A stretch of 64,000 nucleotides of DNA, from assembly GCF_017875645.1 (NCBI RefSeq), contig NZ_JAGGMR010000001.1, positions 3,968,001 to 4,032,000 of the forward strand. The letters are read 5' to 3'. This stretch comes from Nocardia goodfellowii. Its GTDB lineage: Bacteria > Actinomycetota > Actinomycetes > Mycobacteriales > Mycobacteriaceae. Position numbers and translations under genes: made by a program. Positions 57,276-64,000 of this stretch are shown one piece after another. Each line of letters opens with the position of its first letter. Position 1 is the first letter of the stretch. A model generated the notes under the pieces. It saw only the letters and a list, made by a program, of their open reading frames with translations, did not search any database and was not told the DNA's origin.

Positions 57276-57935
57276 GTGTACCGGGCGTCCGCACCGGAGA
57301 TGATTTGCGGTGTGGACGAGGCAAAGTACCGGGAGACCCGGGAGTCGTTGCACGGAGTCGCGGAGCTGCTGATCGCGGGGCCGCAGTATCGCGAGTTCGG
57401 GACCATCCGGCTACGTGTGGTGCTCGGCGGGTTCGGTGGCGCGAAGCTGCCGGTGTCGGTCCTGGGCACGGGGCTGGTGGGTCCGGGCGGCAGCCGGGTG
57501 CCGCTGGAGGGCACCTACAACGAGATCGCCAAAGCCGCCGGGATCGGTCCGGGAGCGCCGGAAGGGGTGTACGCCGACACCACCGGCCGGTCGCTGGACG
57601 ACGAAGTGCGGGTAACCGCGGCGGCGGCCGCGATCATCGGCGATTGGTTCGCCACCGGCGACGCGGCATTGCGTTGCCTCGCGCCCGACGTCACCCCGGT
57701 GCTGTGGCCGGAGCATTTCGACCTGGCCAGCAGCCGGTCCGAGGTGAATTTCGGCGTCTCCCCGGGCGATGCCGCGCATCCCGGTCCGTACGCCTACGTC
57801 GGTCCGTGGACTCCGCGCACCGGTGAGTTCTGGAACGCGTCGTTCGGGGCGCTACGTCCACGCGAGGAACTGCCGACCGCGTCGAGCCTGCTGGCCTTCT
57901 TCGAGGAAGGGCGCGCTCGCGCGGAAGCGGACTGA
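57276..57935 (+). CDS. Conserved hypothetical protein, unrecognised
   Basis: A 219-residue soluble protein whose family I cannot name. It has a predicted beta-rich first half (RLRVVLGGFGGAKLPVSVLG), a central helical part (VRVTAAAAAIIGDWFATGDA) and a C-terminal aromatic-Pro segment (HPGPYAYVGPWTPRTGEFWN). ATG 57300 is an alternative start. It follows the second metQ-like gene by 26 nt on the same strand and may be co-transcribed. Its 3' end overlaps the convergent XRE gene by 142 nt. Confidence 0.68.
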   Translation: MYRASAPEMICGVDEAKYRETRESLHGVAELLIAGPQYREFGTIRLRVVLGGFGGAKLPVSVLGTGLVGPGGSRVPLEGTYNEIAKAAGIGPGAPEGVYADTTGRSLDDEVRVTAAAAAIIGDWFATGDAALRCLAPDVTPVLWPEHFDLASSRSEVNFGVSPGDAAHPGPYAYVGPWTPRTGEFWNASFGALRPREELPTASSLLAFFEEGRARAEAD

Positions 57936-58714
57936 GTCTGCGCCCATGCGTGCAGGTAGTCCGCGGTAGCGGTATCGGCCGGAAAATAGGCCTCGATCGC
58001 GATCTCGTCGAGGGTGACGTCGAAGGCCGCGCCGAACGTCATGATCGTGTTGAAGAAACGTAGCTCCGCGTCGCGGTGCCGGAGTTCGATCGTCATCGCG
58101 ATCTCGGCGGGATCGATGCGCGCGCCCGCGGGTTCGGTGGCGAAGGAGCTCAATTCCTCGTACAACGCGATCAATTCGCCGTCGCCGGTCTGCGCGGCCT
58201 GCCGGGCGAGCCGGGGGAGCAGAAAGCCACGCAGCTGCGCCAGATTGCGCAACCGCGGCGCGAAACCACCCGGATGCAGACCCAGCCGCATCATGTTGAT
58301 CGGCGGCCGCAGCAATTCCGGTTGGACGCCGTCGAGGAATATCTCGAATGCCGAATTGGCGAACAACAGATTCCACCGCCGATCCACGGCGAGCGCCGGA
58401 TAGGGCTCGTGCGCCCGCAGCACGCGGTGTACAGCCGCGCGTGCTTCGGCCAAATCCGGGTCGTCCAGTGGCCGCTCCGGATAGCCGGGTGCGTGGCCCG
58501 CGGCGACCAACAGCCGATTCCGTTCGCGCAGGGGGATTTCCAGGTGTTCGGCGAAACGGTCGAGCATGCCGGGGGTGGGAGTGGTCCGCCCCGTCTCCAC
58601 GAAGCTGATATGCCGCGTGGAGATTCCGGACCGCACGGACAGCGCGAGCTGACTGAGCCCGCGCCGCTCCCGCCAGTCGCGCAACAACCCGCCGATCGGG
58701 CGATCGTGATCCAT
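57794..58714 (-). CDS. XRE-family regulator with MmyB-like ligand domain
   Basis: A 306-residue helix-turn-helix regulator. XRE HTH at about 8-65 (LLRDWRERRGLSQLALSVRS, RHISFVETGRTTPTPGML). The MmyB-like (PF17765) domain covers about 100-265, with VDRRWNLLFANSAFEIFL, MMRLGLHPGGFAPRL and AYFPADTATADYLHAW. A Ser/Arg-rich tail of about 40 residues then runs antisense into the 3' end of the convergent gene. A small protein gene is divergent, with ATTAC-N7-GTAAT between them. Confidence 0.86.
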   Translation of the reverse strand: MDHDRPIGGLLRDWRERRGLSQLALSVRSGISTRHISFVETGRTTPTPGMLDRFAEHLEIPLRERNRLLVAAGHAPGYPERPLDDPDLAEARAAVHRVLRAHEPYPALAVDRRWNLLFANSAFEIFLDGVQPELLRPPINMMRLGLHPGGFAPRLRNLAQLRGFLLPRLARQAAQTGDGELIALYEELSSFATEPAGARIDPAEIAMTIELRHRDAELRFFNTIMTFGAAFDVTLDEIAIEAYFPADTATADYLHAWAQTQSASARARPSSKKASRLDAVGSSSRGRSAPNDAFQNSPVRGVHGPT

Positions 58715-58749
58715 CGGTCCGATCTTGCCGTGTCCCGGCGGCTCCGGCC

Positions 58750-58766
58750 ATTACATGCCTGGTAAT
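58750..58766. promoter_or_regulatory. Inverted repeat between XRE and SnoaL-like genes
   Basis: ATTAC-N7-GTAAT in the 88-bp divergent region. AT-rich against its surroundings and placed as an operator for the XRE regulator. Confidence 0.45.
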
Positions 58767-58802
58767 CGACAGGGCGGACGCGGCGCTGCCACAGTCGGCG
58801 TC

Positions 58803-59204
58803 ATGACGAACGAAACCGAACTCGCTCCAGTCGAAACCGCCGCGCAGCGCAATAAGAATCTCGTCTTGCACGGGCTCGCCGAATTCGCCGCGGGCAATAT
58901 CGAGATCCTGCGCGAGCTGCTCGACGAGAACTTCATCGAACACAGCCCGGGTAACCCCTCCGGCCGGGACGCCTTCATCGAATTCACCGCGAACGCGCCG
59001 GTCGCGCGGGCTCGGCTCGACATCAAACGGGTCATCGCCGACGACCAGTACGCGGTCGTGCACTATCTGATGACCGCACCGGGCGACGCGCGCGGCACCG
59101 CCGTCATCGACGTGTGGCGGCTGGTCGACGGGCGCATCGTCGAGCATTGGGATGTGGTGCAACCGGTGCCGGACGCGGAGCAGATCCCGCACGGCATGGT
59201 CTGA
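58803..59204 (+). CDS. SnoaL-like polyketide cyclase-fold protein
   Basis: A 133-residue NTF2-fold protein of the SnoaL type: NKNLVLHGLAEFAAGNIEIL helix, EHSPGNPSGRDAFIEF, then VIADDQYAVVHYLMTAPGD and the C-terminal DVWRLVDGRIVEHWDVVQPV, which is typical of SnoaL-like epoxide hydrolase/isomerase relatives. Substrate unknown. It is divergent from the XRE regulator, a common arrangement in which the MmyB-type regulator controls the neighbouring enzyme. Confidence 0.83.
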   Translation: MTNETELAPVETAAQRNKNLVLHGLAEFAAGNIEILRELLDENFIEHSPGNPSGRDAFIEFTANAPVARARLDIKRVIADDQYAVVHYLMTAPGDARGTAVIDVWRLVDGRIVEHWDVVQPVPDAEQIPHGMV

Positions 59205-59210
59205 CCGAGT

Positions 59211-59768
59211 TCAGCGCGTGCTGCCTCGCCCTTCACCGGCGAGGCGGCCGCGCCGGATCAGCGCGCGCTTGGTGCCCGGGGCGATGGGTGGCAGCGGTTC
59301 CTCGGTGACTTCTTGCGGCTCATCGGGATTCGGGCGGACGAACAGCGTCACGGTAGCGGCCGCGGTGAAGCCACTGCGGGTCATCAGGGCGGCCGAGGCG
59401 GCGTTGCGTTCCTCGACATCGGTGACGATCCGGCGCGCTCCGGCGGCGAACAGCGCCGCCGAGCACACGTCGACCAGGCGGCGGGCCAGGCCCCGTCCCT
59501 GCATGTCCGGCGCGACCGCGATCCACTCCAGATAGCCCCAGTCGTCGCGCAGTTCGAATTCCATGGAACCGAGCACGAATCCGACCACCCGATCCGAGTC
59601 GAGGGCGACCCAGCAGGCGTTGTCGTGGCTGTCCAGGTGTTCGGCGACGCTGGTCAGCGACCACGACGTGTACGGCTTGGCGGTGGTGTCGAAAACCTCG
59701 TGGCCGAGGTCGAGCACTTGGCGTAGGTGACCGAGGCCCATCGGGACGATCGCTATGGCGGAGTCCAT
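59211..59768 (-). CDS. GNAT-family N-acetyltransferase
   Basis: A 185-residue acetyltransferase. The acetyl-CoA motif A is seen in IAVAPDMQGRGLARRLVD, preceded by VVGFVLGSMEFE and followed by ERNAASAALMTRSGF. A Pro- and Arg-rich tail of about 45 residues (from NPDEPQEVTEEPLPPIAPG onward) extends beyond the fold. Substrate cannot be inferred. The stop is 6 nt from that of the convergent SnoaL-like gene. Confidence 0.87.
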   Translation of the reverse strand: MDSAIAIVPMGLGHLRQVLDLGHEVFDTTAKPYTSWSLTSVAEHLDSHDNACWVALDSDRVVGFVLGSMEFELRDDWGYLEWIAVAPDMQGRGLARRLVDVCSAALFAAGARRIVTDVEERNAASAALMTRSGFTAAATVTLFVRPNPDEPQEVTEEPLPPIAPGTKRALIRRGRLAGEGRGSTR

Positions 59769-59835
59769 GCCGCCAGTTTGCCAGGAGGGTGCGGCACCGC
59801 GCTCGCACCGCTCCAGGCGGGTTTGGGGTGTTTGC

Positions 59836-60783
59836 TCACGCTCCCTTGCGCGCGGCCGTCTTCTTCGCTGTCTTCTTGGCCGGCTTGTCGGCGGACTTCG
59901 CGGTCGACTTGGTCGCCTTCGCGGCGGCTTTCTTCGCCGGCGCCTTCTTGGCGGGCTTCTTCTCCGCGCCGTTGCCGGACGACGAACCGGATGCCGAACG
60001 GCGGCCGCTGGCCTCCAGGCTGCGCTGCAAGGCGGCGACCAGGTCGACGACCTCGGCGTCCATCTCCGCGGGCGCCGCCTCGGGCTGGCTCTGCACCTTG
60101 CCGGTGCCGCTGGCGATGGCCTCGTCGAGCAGCCGTTTCAGTTCGATCTGATATTCGTCCTTGTAGAGATCCGGATCGAAATCGTCGGACATGGTCGCGA
60201 CCAAGGTCTCGGCCATCTTGATTTCCTGCGGACGCGGTTCGGCGGCGTCTTCCAGGGACTCGAATTCGACGGATCGGACCTCGTCCGGCCACAGCAGCGT
60301 TTGCAGCACCAGCACGCCTTCGCGGACCCGCAAGGCCGCCAGCCTGGTCTTCTGGCGCAGCGTGAAATGCACGAGCGCGGTCTGGTCGATTTGTTCGAGC
60401 GTCTTGGCGAGCAGGACGTACGCCTTGGGCGTATTCGAATCCGGCTCCAGGTAGTAGCTCTTCTCGAACAGGATCGGGTCGATCTGGTCGGACGGCACGA
60501 ACTGCAGCACCGGTATCTCGTGTTTCTCCGCGGCCGGCAGCTTCGCGAAATCCTCGTCGGTCAACATGACCTTTTCGCCCTCGGGCGATTCGTAGGCCTT
60601 GTCGATATCGGCGTATTGGACGGATTTCCCGCAGACCGTGCACACCCGGTCGTATTTGATGCGCCCGCCGTCCTTGGCGTGCACCTGATGGAACCGGATG
60701 TCATGGTCCTCGGTGGCGGTGTACACCTTCACCGGGACGTTGACCAGCCCGAACGCGATCGAGCCCTTCCAAATAGCTCGCAT
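59836..60783 (-). CDS. ku: Non-homologous end-joining protein Ku
   Basis: Homodimeric DNA-end-binding protein of bacterial NHEJ, 315 residues. The Ku core (about 1-255) starts MRAIWKGSIAFGLVNVPVKV and has VCGKSVQYADIDKAYE and YEKSYYLEP-like FEKSYYLEPDSNTPKAY. The C-terminal 50-60 residues are a Lys/Ala-rich tail of repeated AKKAAAK-type units, known in mycobacterial Ku to aid DNA binding. GGAGAG precedes ATG 60783 closely. No LigD gene is visible in the window. Confidence 0.95.
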   Translation of the reverse strand: MRAIWKGSIAFGLVNVPVKVYTATEDHDIRFHQVHAKDGGRIKYDRVCTVCGKSVQYADIDKAYESPEGEKVMLTDEDFAKLPAAEKHEIPVLQFVPSDQIDPILFEKSYYLEPDSNTPKAYVLLAKTLEQIDQTALVHFTLRQKTRLAALRVREGVLVLQTLLWPDEVRSVEFESLEDAAEPRPQEIKMAETLVATMSDDFDPDLYKDEYQIELKRLLDEAIASGTGKVQSQPEAAPAEMDAEVVDLVAALQRSLEASGRRSASGSSSGNGAEKKPAKKAPAKKAAAKATKSTAKSADKPAKKTAKKTAARKGA

Positions 60784-60929
60784 CTCTCCATGATGGCGGA
60801 AGCGATTCGAATACGCGAGCGAAACCGGCTTCCGCGCGTCGCGGATCGGTATCCGGGCGGTAGGGTCGTAGCCAGCCAAGGCGCGCCCGCGTGGATGGGA
60901 CGGACGGCCGTGGTGGAGGAAGGACAGCG

Positions 60930-61781
60930 ATGACGTATCCGCCTGGGTTCGGTGGCGGACCCTACCCGCAGCGGGACCCGGACCGGTGGGGGCAGGAACC
61001 CGAATGGGTGTCCTGGCCGGATGATGCGCCGAAAGTGGATGTAGCGCCGAGTAATTCGGGTTTTCCGGCGGCGACGGCGTTCGCCGTGGCAGCCGATCCG
61101 ACCAGCTCGGCTGCGGAAATTCCCGCGCTGGAGGCTGATTCGGGCCGTGGGCCCGGCCGGTTCGTCGCGCTCGCGCTGACCGTGCTGCTGGTGCTGACGG
61201 CCGGTAGCGCCTTCTTCCTGTTCCGGGGCAACGGATCGAGCACCGAGCAGGCTGCGGGGACCACGAGTTCGGTCTCGGGCGCGCCGAGTATGCCCCGCCC
61301 CTCGAAGCAGGTTCCGGTCCTGCCGGGCGATCGCTTCAGTTACGCCGAATTCGGCATGGCCGCTTGGAATTTCAAGTTCGGGAACATCGAGCTGCACGCC
61401 GACTGGGTCGACGGCCGCGACTACGAGAGCTGCCGCGACATCGAGCGGGACGCGAAACTGACCGCGCTCGGCTGCCAGTACGCCTCGGAGCTGGCCTACC
61501 GCACCGAGAACGACGGGTTGATGCTCACCCAGTTCGTGCTGACCATGCCCGACGAGGCGACCGCCGCGGCCGCCCAGGACAAGTTCACCGGCAAGGATCT
61601 GCGGTTGCGGCCCGGCTCCTACGTGCCCGATTACGCCGTCGGCAAGTGGAAGACCGAGGCCAAGAAGAACTTCCTGGTGGTCACCGTCGCGACCGCGACC
61701 GTCGCCGTCACCGAAGCCGTCGTAGACAAATATCTGCGCTACCGGCACACCGACACCGCGCTCGCCCTGATGTTCCGTTAA
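60930..61781 (+). CDS. Single-pass membrane protein of unknown function
   Basis: A 283-residue protein. Residues 1-75 are cytosolic and Pro/Gly/Trp-rich (YPPGFGGGPYPQRDPDRWGQ), one helix spans about 78-98 (FVALALTVLLVLTAGSAFFLF), then a Ser/Thr-rich stalk and an extracytoplasmic domain with two cysteines (YESCRDIERDAKLTALGCQY). ATG 60930 follows GGAGGAAGGAC. No family recognised. Its TAA stop interlocks with that of the convergent cyclase gene in TTAA. Confidence 0.75.
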   Translation: MTYPPGFGGGPYPQRDPDRWGQEPEWVSWPDDAPKVDVAPSNSGFPAATAFAVAADPTSSAAEIPALEADSGRGPGRFVALALTVLLVLTAGSAFFLFRGNGSSTEQAAGTTSSVSGAPSMPRPSKQVPVLPGDRFSYAEFGMAAWNFKFGNIELHADWVDGRDYESCRDIERDAKLTALGCQYASELAYRTENDGLMLTQFVLTMPDEATAAAAQDKFTGKDLRLRPGSYVPDYAVGKWKTEAKKNFLVVTVATATVAVTEAVVDKYLRYRHTDTALALMFR

Positions 61782-62848
61782 CGGCGCGGGAGCACCGCCG
61801 CCGCCAGGGTGCGGCGCGTGCGCATCGGGACCGCGGCGAACAGCCGGGCCATCGCGGCCGCGGTGCCGGACAAGTCGGTGCGGCCGGACAGGTAGGCTCG
61901 CTGCGCCCGCGGCGGCAGCGTGAAGAAGGCATCGAAGAACAGCGGAATATCGTTGGGCGGCAAGGCGAGTAGCGCCCGCAGACCGATGGACCGCAAAGTG
62001 TGGACGGCACGTTCGGACAAGGGCCGCCCGGATTCGCCCGCCGCCAGCTCGTCCGCCGCCCCGAGCGCCGCCGCGACGCTGTAACCCGTTGCGGGATGGA
62101 TGAATCCGCCCGCCGCGCCGAAAGCGCCGGGCCCGGGCCGACCGCCCTCGACCGGGAATCGGACCCGCTCGACGACTTCGTCACCGCCGAGTTCGATGTC
62201 GCGAACCCGCAGTCGGTGCAGCAGCCGGGTGCGCAACTCGGTCGAACCGAGTGCCGGACGCCCGGCCAGACAGGTTTCCTCCAGCAGTATCGAGCCGTTG
62301 CCGAGCGGCACCGCGTACAGAAATGACGGTGGCGCACCGGGATTCGCCCCGTTGTCGGTGCGCCAGTCCATGAACGACGGTTCGATTCCCGCCGCCCGCT
62401 GCCCGTCGACGATCACGCCGTAGGCGGTCTGCTCGGCCCGCGCCGGGGACCGCACGAGCCCCCGCGCGTCGATCACCCGTTCGCCGGGAATCACCGCGCC
62501 CGACGCCAGCGTCACCGAATGCCGCCCCACGTCGATCGCGCGGTCTCGAACAACTTGTGCCCCAGCGATATCCAGTGATCGCTGGAGCCGCGCGGTATCG
62601 AGCACCGTGTACGTCCGGTCCACTTCGTGCCGCCGGGTACCCCAAGCCACCGGACGGTCGATGGTCGCCACCGGGACAGCGGGATCCAGCCACCCCGGCA
62701 ACTCGTCCAGCCAAGCCGCATAGGTGGCCGTCCACCGCCGATCCGGCGCGGGGTCGACCACCGTGACCGACAGCCCGCGCCGCAGCCCGCGATGCGCCAA
62801 GGCCCGGCCCGCCGGACCCAACCCGCACACCACCATGTCGACGGTCAT
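61778..62848 (-). CDS. crtL: Lycopene beta-cyclase-like flavoprotein (CrtL type)
   Basis: FAD-binding lycopene cyclase family protein, 356 residues, making cyclic ends on carotenoids. Dinucleotide motif VVCGLGPAGRALAHRGLRRG, VIDARGL, FMDWRTDNGA, and the strongly diagnostic FLYAVPLGNGSILLEETCLA followed by RP. Near the end, GAAGGFIHPATGYSVAAALG corresponds to the conserved cyclase region. A TAGGCT box 7 nt before ATG 62848 suggests leaderless transcription. No other carotenoid genes are in the window, so cyclase activity rests on motifs. Confidence 0.87.
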   Translation of the reverse strand: MTVDMVVCGLGPAGRALAHRGLRRGLSVTVVDPAPDRRWTATYAAWLDELPGWLDPAVPVATIDRPVAWGTRRHEVDRTYTVLDTARLQRSLDIAGAQVVRDRAIDVGRHSVTLASGAVIPGERVIDARGLVRSPARAEQTAYGVIVDGQRAAGIEPSFMDWRTDNGANPGAPPSFLYAVPLGNGSILLEETCLAGRPALGSTELRTRLLHRLRVRDIELGGDEVVERVRFPVEGGRPGPGAFGAAGGFIHPATGYSVAAALGAADELAAGESGRPLSERAVHTLRSIGLRALLALPPNDIPLFFDAFFTLPPRAQRAYLSGRTDLSGTAAAMARLFAAVPMRTRRTLAAAVLPRR

Positions 62849-62855
62849 GCGCGGG

Positions 62856-62861
62856 AGCCTA
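62856..62861 (-). promoter_or_regulatory. Leaderless -10 box of the lycopene cyclase gene (TAGGCT)
   Basis: TAGGCT on the minus strand ends 7 nt before the ATG at 62848; it lies only 7 nt beyond the stop of the upstream SDR gene. Confidence 0.45.
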
Positions 62862-62867
62862 GTTCGC

Positions 62868-63632
62868 TCAGAGACCGCCGGTGGACAGCAGACCGCCGTC
62901 GACCCGGATGGTCTCGCCGGTCACCCAGGCGGCCTCGTCGGAGACCAGGAACGCGATCAGTCGCGCCACATCCTCCGGCGTACCGAGCCGCTTCATCGGG
63001 TAGACGCTGGCCGCCTTCTCCTCGTCCGCCGAATACAGCGCATCGGCGAACTTGGTCTTGATGACACCCGGCGCGACCGCGTTCACCCGGATCTTCGGCC
63101 CCAACTGCCAGGCCAGCTCGTCGGTGAGCCGGATCAGCGCGGCTTTGGACGCGCCGTACGCGGCGATCACGCCGGTCGAGCGGATACCGGCCACACTGGC
63201 CACATTCACCACCGCGCCACCGTGCGCACCCATCCAGGCCTTGTACGCCTCCTGCACATACCCCAGCGCCGCAACGACATTCACGTCGAAAATCTTGCGC
63301 ACGGCATCCAGATCGGCTTCCATCAGCGACCCGTACACCGGATTGATGCCCGTGTTGTTGACCAGAATGTCCAGCGAGCCGAACTCCGCGACCACCCGCT
63401 GCACTGCAGCCGCCCGGCTCTCGGCGTCCCCGGAGTTGCCCGCCAGCGCGATCACCTGGCCCTTGTACCCCAGCTCCCGCAGTTCGGCGGCGGCTTGCTC
63501 CAGCGGCTCCGGCTTACGCGCGGTGATCAGCACATTCGCACCCCGCCGCAGCAACTCCGCCGCCACCGCCTTACCGATACCCCGGCTCGCGCCGCTGACC
63601 AGTGCACTCTTACCCAGGAGATCTTCGCTCAT
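62868..63632 (-). CDS. SDR-family oxidoreductase (FabG-like)
   Basis: A 254-residue classical short-chain dehydrogenase. Cofactor motif VSGASRGIGKAVAAELLRRG, NNTGINPVYG, catalytic Ser and YxxxK in VNVASVAGIRSTGVIAAYGASK, and the end GETIRVDGGLLSTGG. ATG 63632 was chosen. Substrate unknown; FabG-like sequence does not prove a role in fatty acid synthesis. Same strand as the cyclase gene, 19 nt apart, so the two may be partly co-transcribed. Confidence 0.88.
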   Translation of the reverse strand: MSEDLLGKSALVSGASRGIGKAVAAELLRRGANVLITARKPEPLEQAAAELRELGYKGQVIALAGNSGDAESRAAAVQRVVAEFGSLDILVNNTGINPVYGSLMEADLDAVRKIFDVNVVAALGYVQEAYKAWMGAHGGAVVNVASVAGIRSTGVIAAYGASKAALIRLTDELAWQLGPKIRVNAVAPGVIKTKFADALYSADEEKAASVYPMKRLGTPEDVARLIAFLVSDEAAWVTGETIRVDGGLLSTGGL

Positions 63633-63697
63633 GTGACGGCACGGTACTTCAGTCACGTGAGGCGTGTGAATTCGCCCCAGTTGGGGCATATCGGCCC

Positions 63698-63709
63698 GAC
63701 GGTACCGTC
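63698..63709. promoter_or_regulatory. Perfect 12-bp palindrome GACGGTACCGTC
   Basis: Lies in the 121-bp region between the VOC and SDR genes, upstream of the SDR start on the same strand. A short GCCCCA-gt-TGGGGC repeat sits nearby at about 63674-63687. Possible operator. Confidence 0.3.
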
Positions 63710-63753
63710 ACTGCGGAACGGTTCTGCGGATCGAACCCGGTAGTCACGCGAGG

Positions 63754-64000
63754 TCACCTGTCGCGGGCCTCGATCAAAGCCTGTATCTCAATTTTCGTCA
63801 TGGCATGTACGGCCTGCAGAATCCGGTCGGCCGCCGGCGGATCGGCCTCCGCCAGCAGTTCGGAAAGGGCTTTCGGGACGACCTGCCAGGTGACTCCGAA
63901 TCGATCGGTCAGCGAACCGCCGGGGCCCTCCGCGCCACCTTCGGTGAGGGCTGCCCACGCGGTGTCCACTTCCTCCTGGCTGCCGCACTCGAGGTACATC
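63754..64000 (-). CDS. VOC/PhnB-like glyoxalase-fold protein, C-terminal part (5' end beyond window)
   Basis: The visible 81-82 codons match the C-terminal half of PhnB/3-demethylubiquinone-type VOC proteins: YLECGSQEEVDTAWAALTEG, then GSLTDRFGVTWQVVPKAL, and a final helix AMTKIEIQALIEARDR. The motif DRFGVTWQVVP is typical. The start codon lies beyond base 64000. Function of these proteins is generally unknown. Confidence 0.82.
   Translation of the reverse strand, partial: MYLECGSQEEVDTAWAALTEGGAEGPGGSLTDRFGVTWQVVPKALSELLAEADPPAADRILQAVHAMTKIEIQALIEARDR

Overview
The window is high-GC actinobacterial DNA. Its gene order follows the Mycobacterium tuberculosis chromosome from rpe to sufT: rpe, ribE, ribBA, ribH, a PH-domain protein, uvrC, rapZ, yvcK, whiA, gap-pgk-tpi, secG, pgl-opcA-zwf-tal-tkt, ctaB, qor, ctaA, ABC pair, mptB, sufR-sufBDCSU-sufT. 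Predicted protein sequences, leaderless starts and the MptB/SufR content fit Nocardia or a close relative in Mycobacteriales. The assignment is inferred from gene content and synteny, not from a marker gene.

Layout. 1-1.0 kb: 5' part of a SigF-type sigma factor gene and its anti-sigma partner. 1.0-5.7 kb: rpe and the riboflavin genes (without ribD), with an unrecognised gene and a low-GC stretch between rpe and ribE. 5.7-13 kb: a gamma-glutamyltransferase lipoprotein, uvrC and the rapZ-yvcK-whiA translationally coupled set. 13-16.4 kb: gap-pgk-tpi, preceded by an elaborate palindromic leader. 16.4-22.8 kb: an accessory block between tpi and secG (META lipoprotein, secreted lipase with divergent TetR, DUF3841, antitoxin/PIN pair, MFS exporter with a monooxygenase-like tail). 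22.9-29.4 kb: secG and further accessory enzymes, including a fused 2-oxoacid dehydrogenase E1 whose linker is built from 39-bp tandem repeats. 29.5-36 kb: pentose phosphate operon on the minus strand. 36.4-44 kb: ctaB, qor, ctaA, an ABC exporter and mptB. 44-46 kb: TetR plus alcohol dehydrogenase. 46.1-52.5 kb: complete suf operon under a SufR operator that overlaps the sufR start. 52.6-57.2 kb: twin DUF4189 secreted proteins and a methionine ABC system with two MetQ lipoproteins. 57.3-64 kb: XRE regulator, SnoaL-like protein, GNAT, Ku, a membrane protein, lycopene cyclase, SDR and a VOC protein cut by the window edge.

Functionally the window is mostly core metabolism: riboflavin, lower glycolysis, pentose phosphate, haem O/A, Fe-S assembly, lipomannan synthesis and methionine uptake. 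No tRNA, rRNA, IS element, prophage or CRISPR array was seen. The most unusual non-coding signals are the composite inverted repeat before gap and its partial copy before ribBA, the SufR operator on the start codon, the intragenic 39-bp repeat array, the hairpin that covers a DUF4189 ribosome binding site, and a series of TANNNT boxes 6-8 nt before start codons that point to leaderless transcripts.
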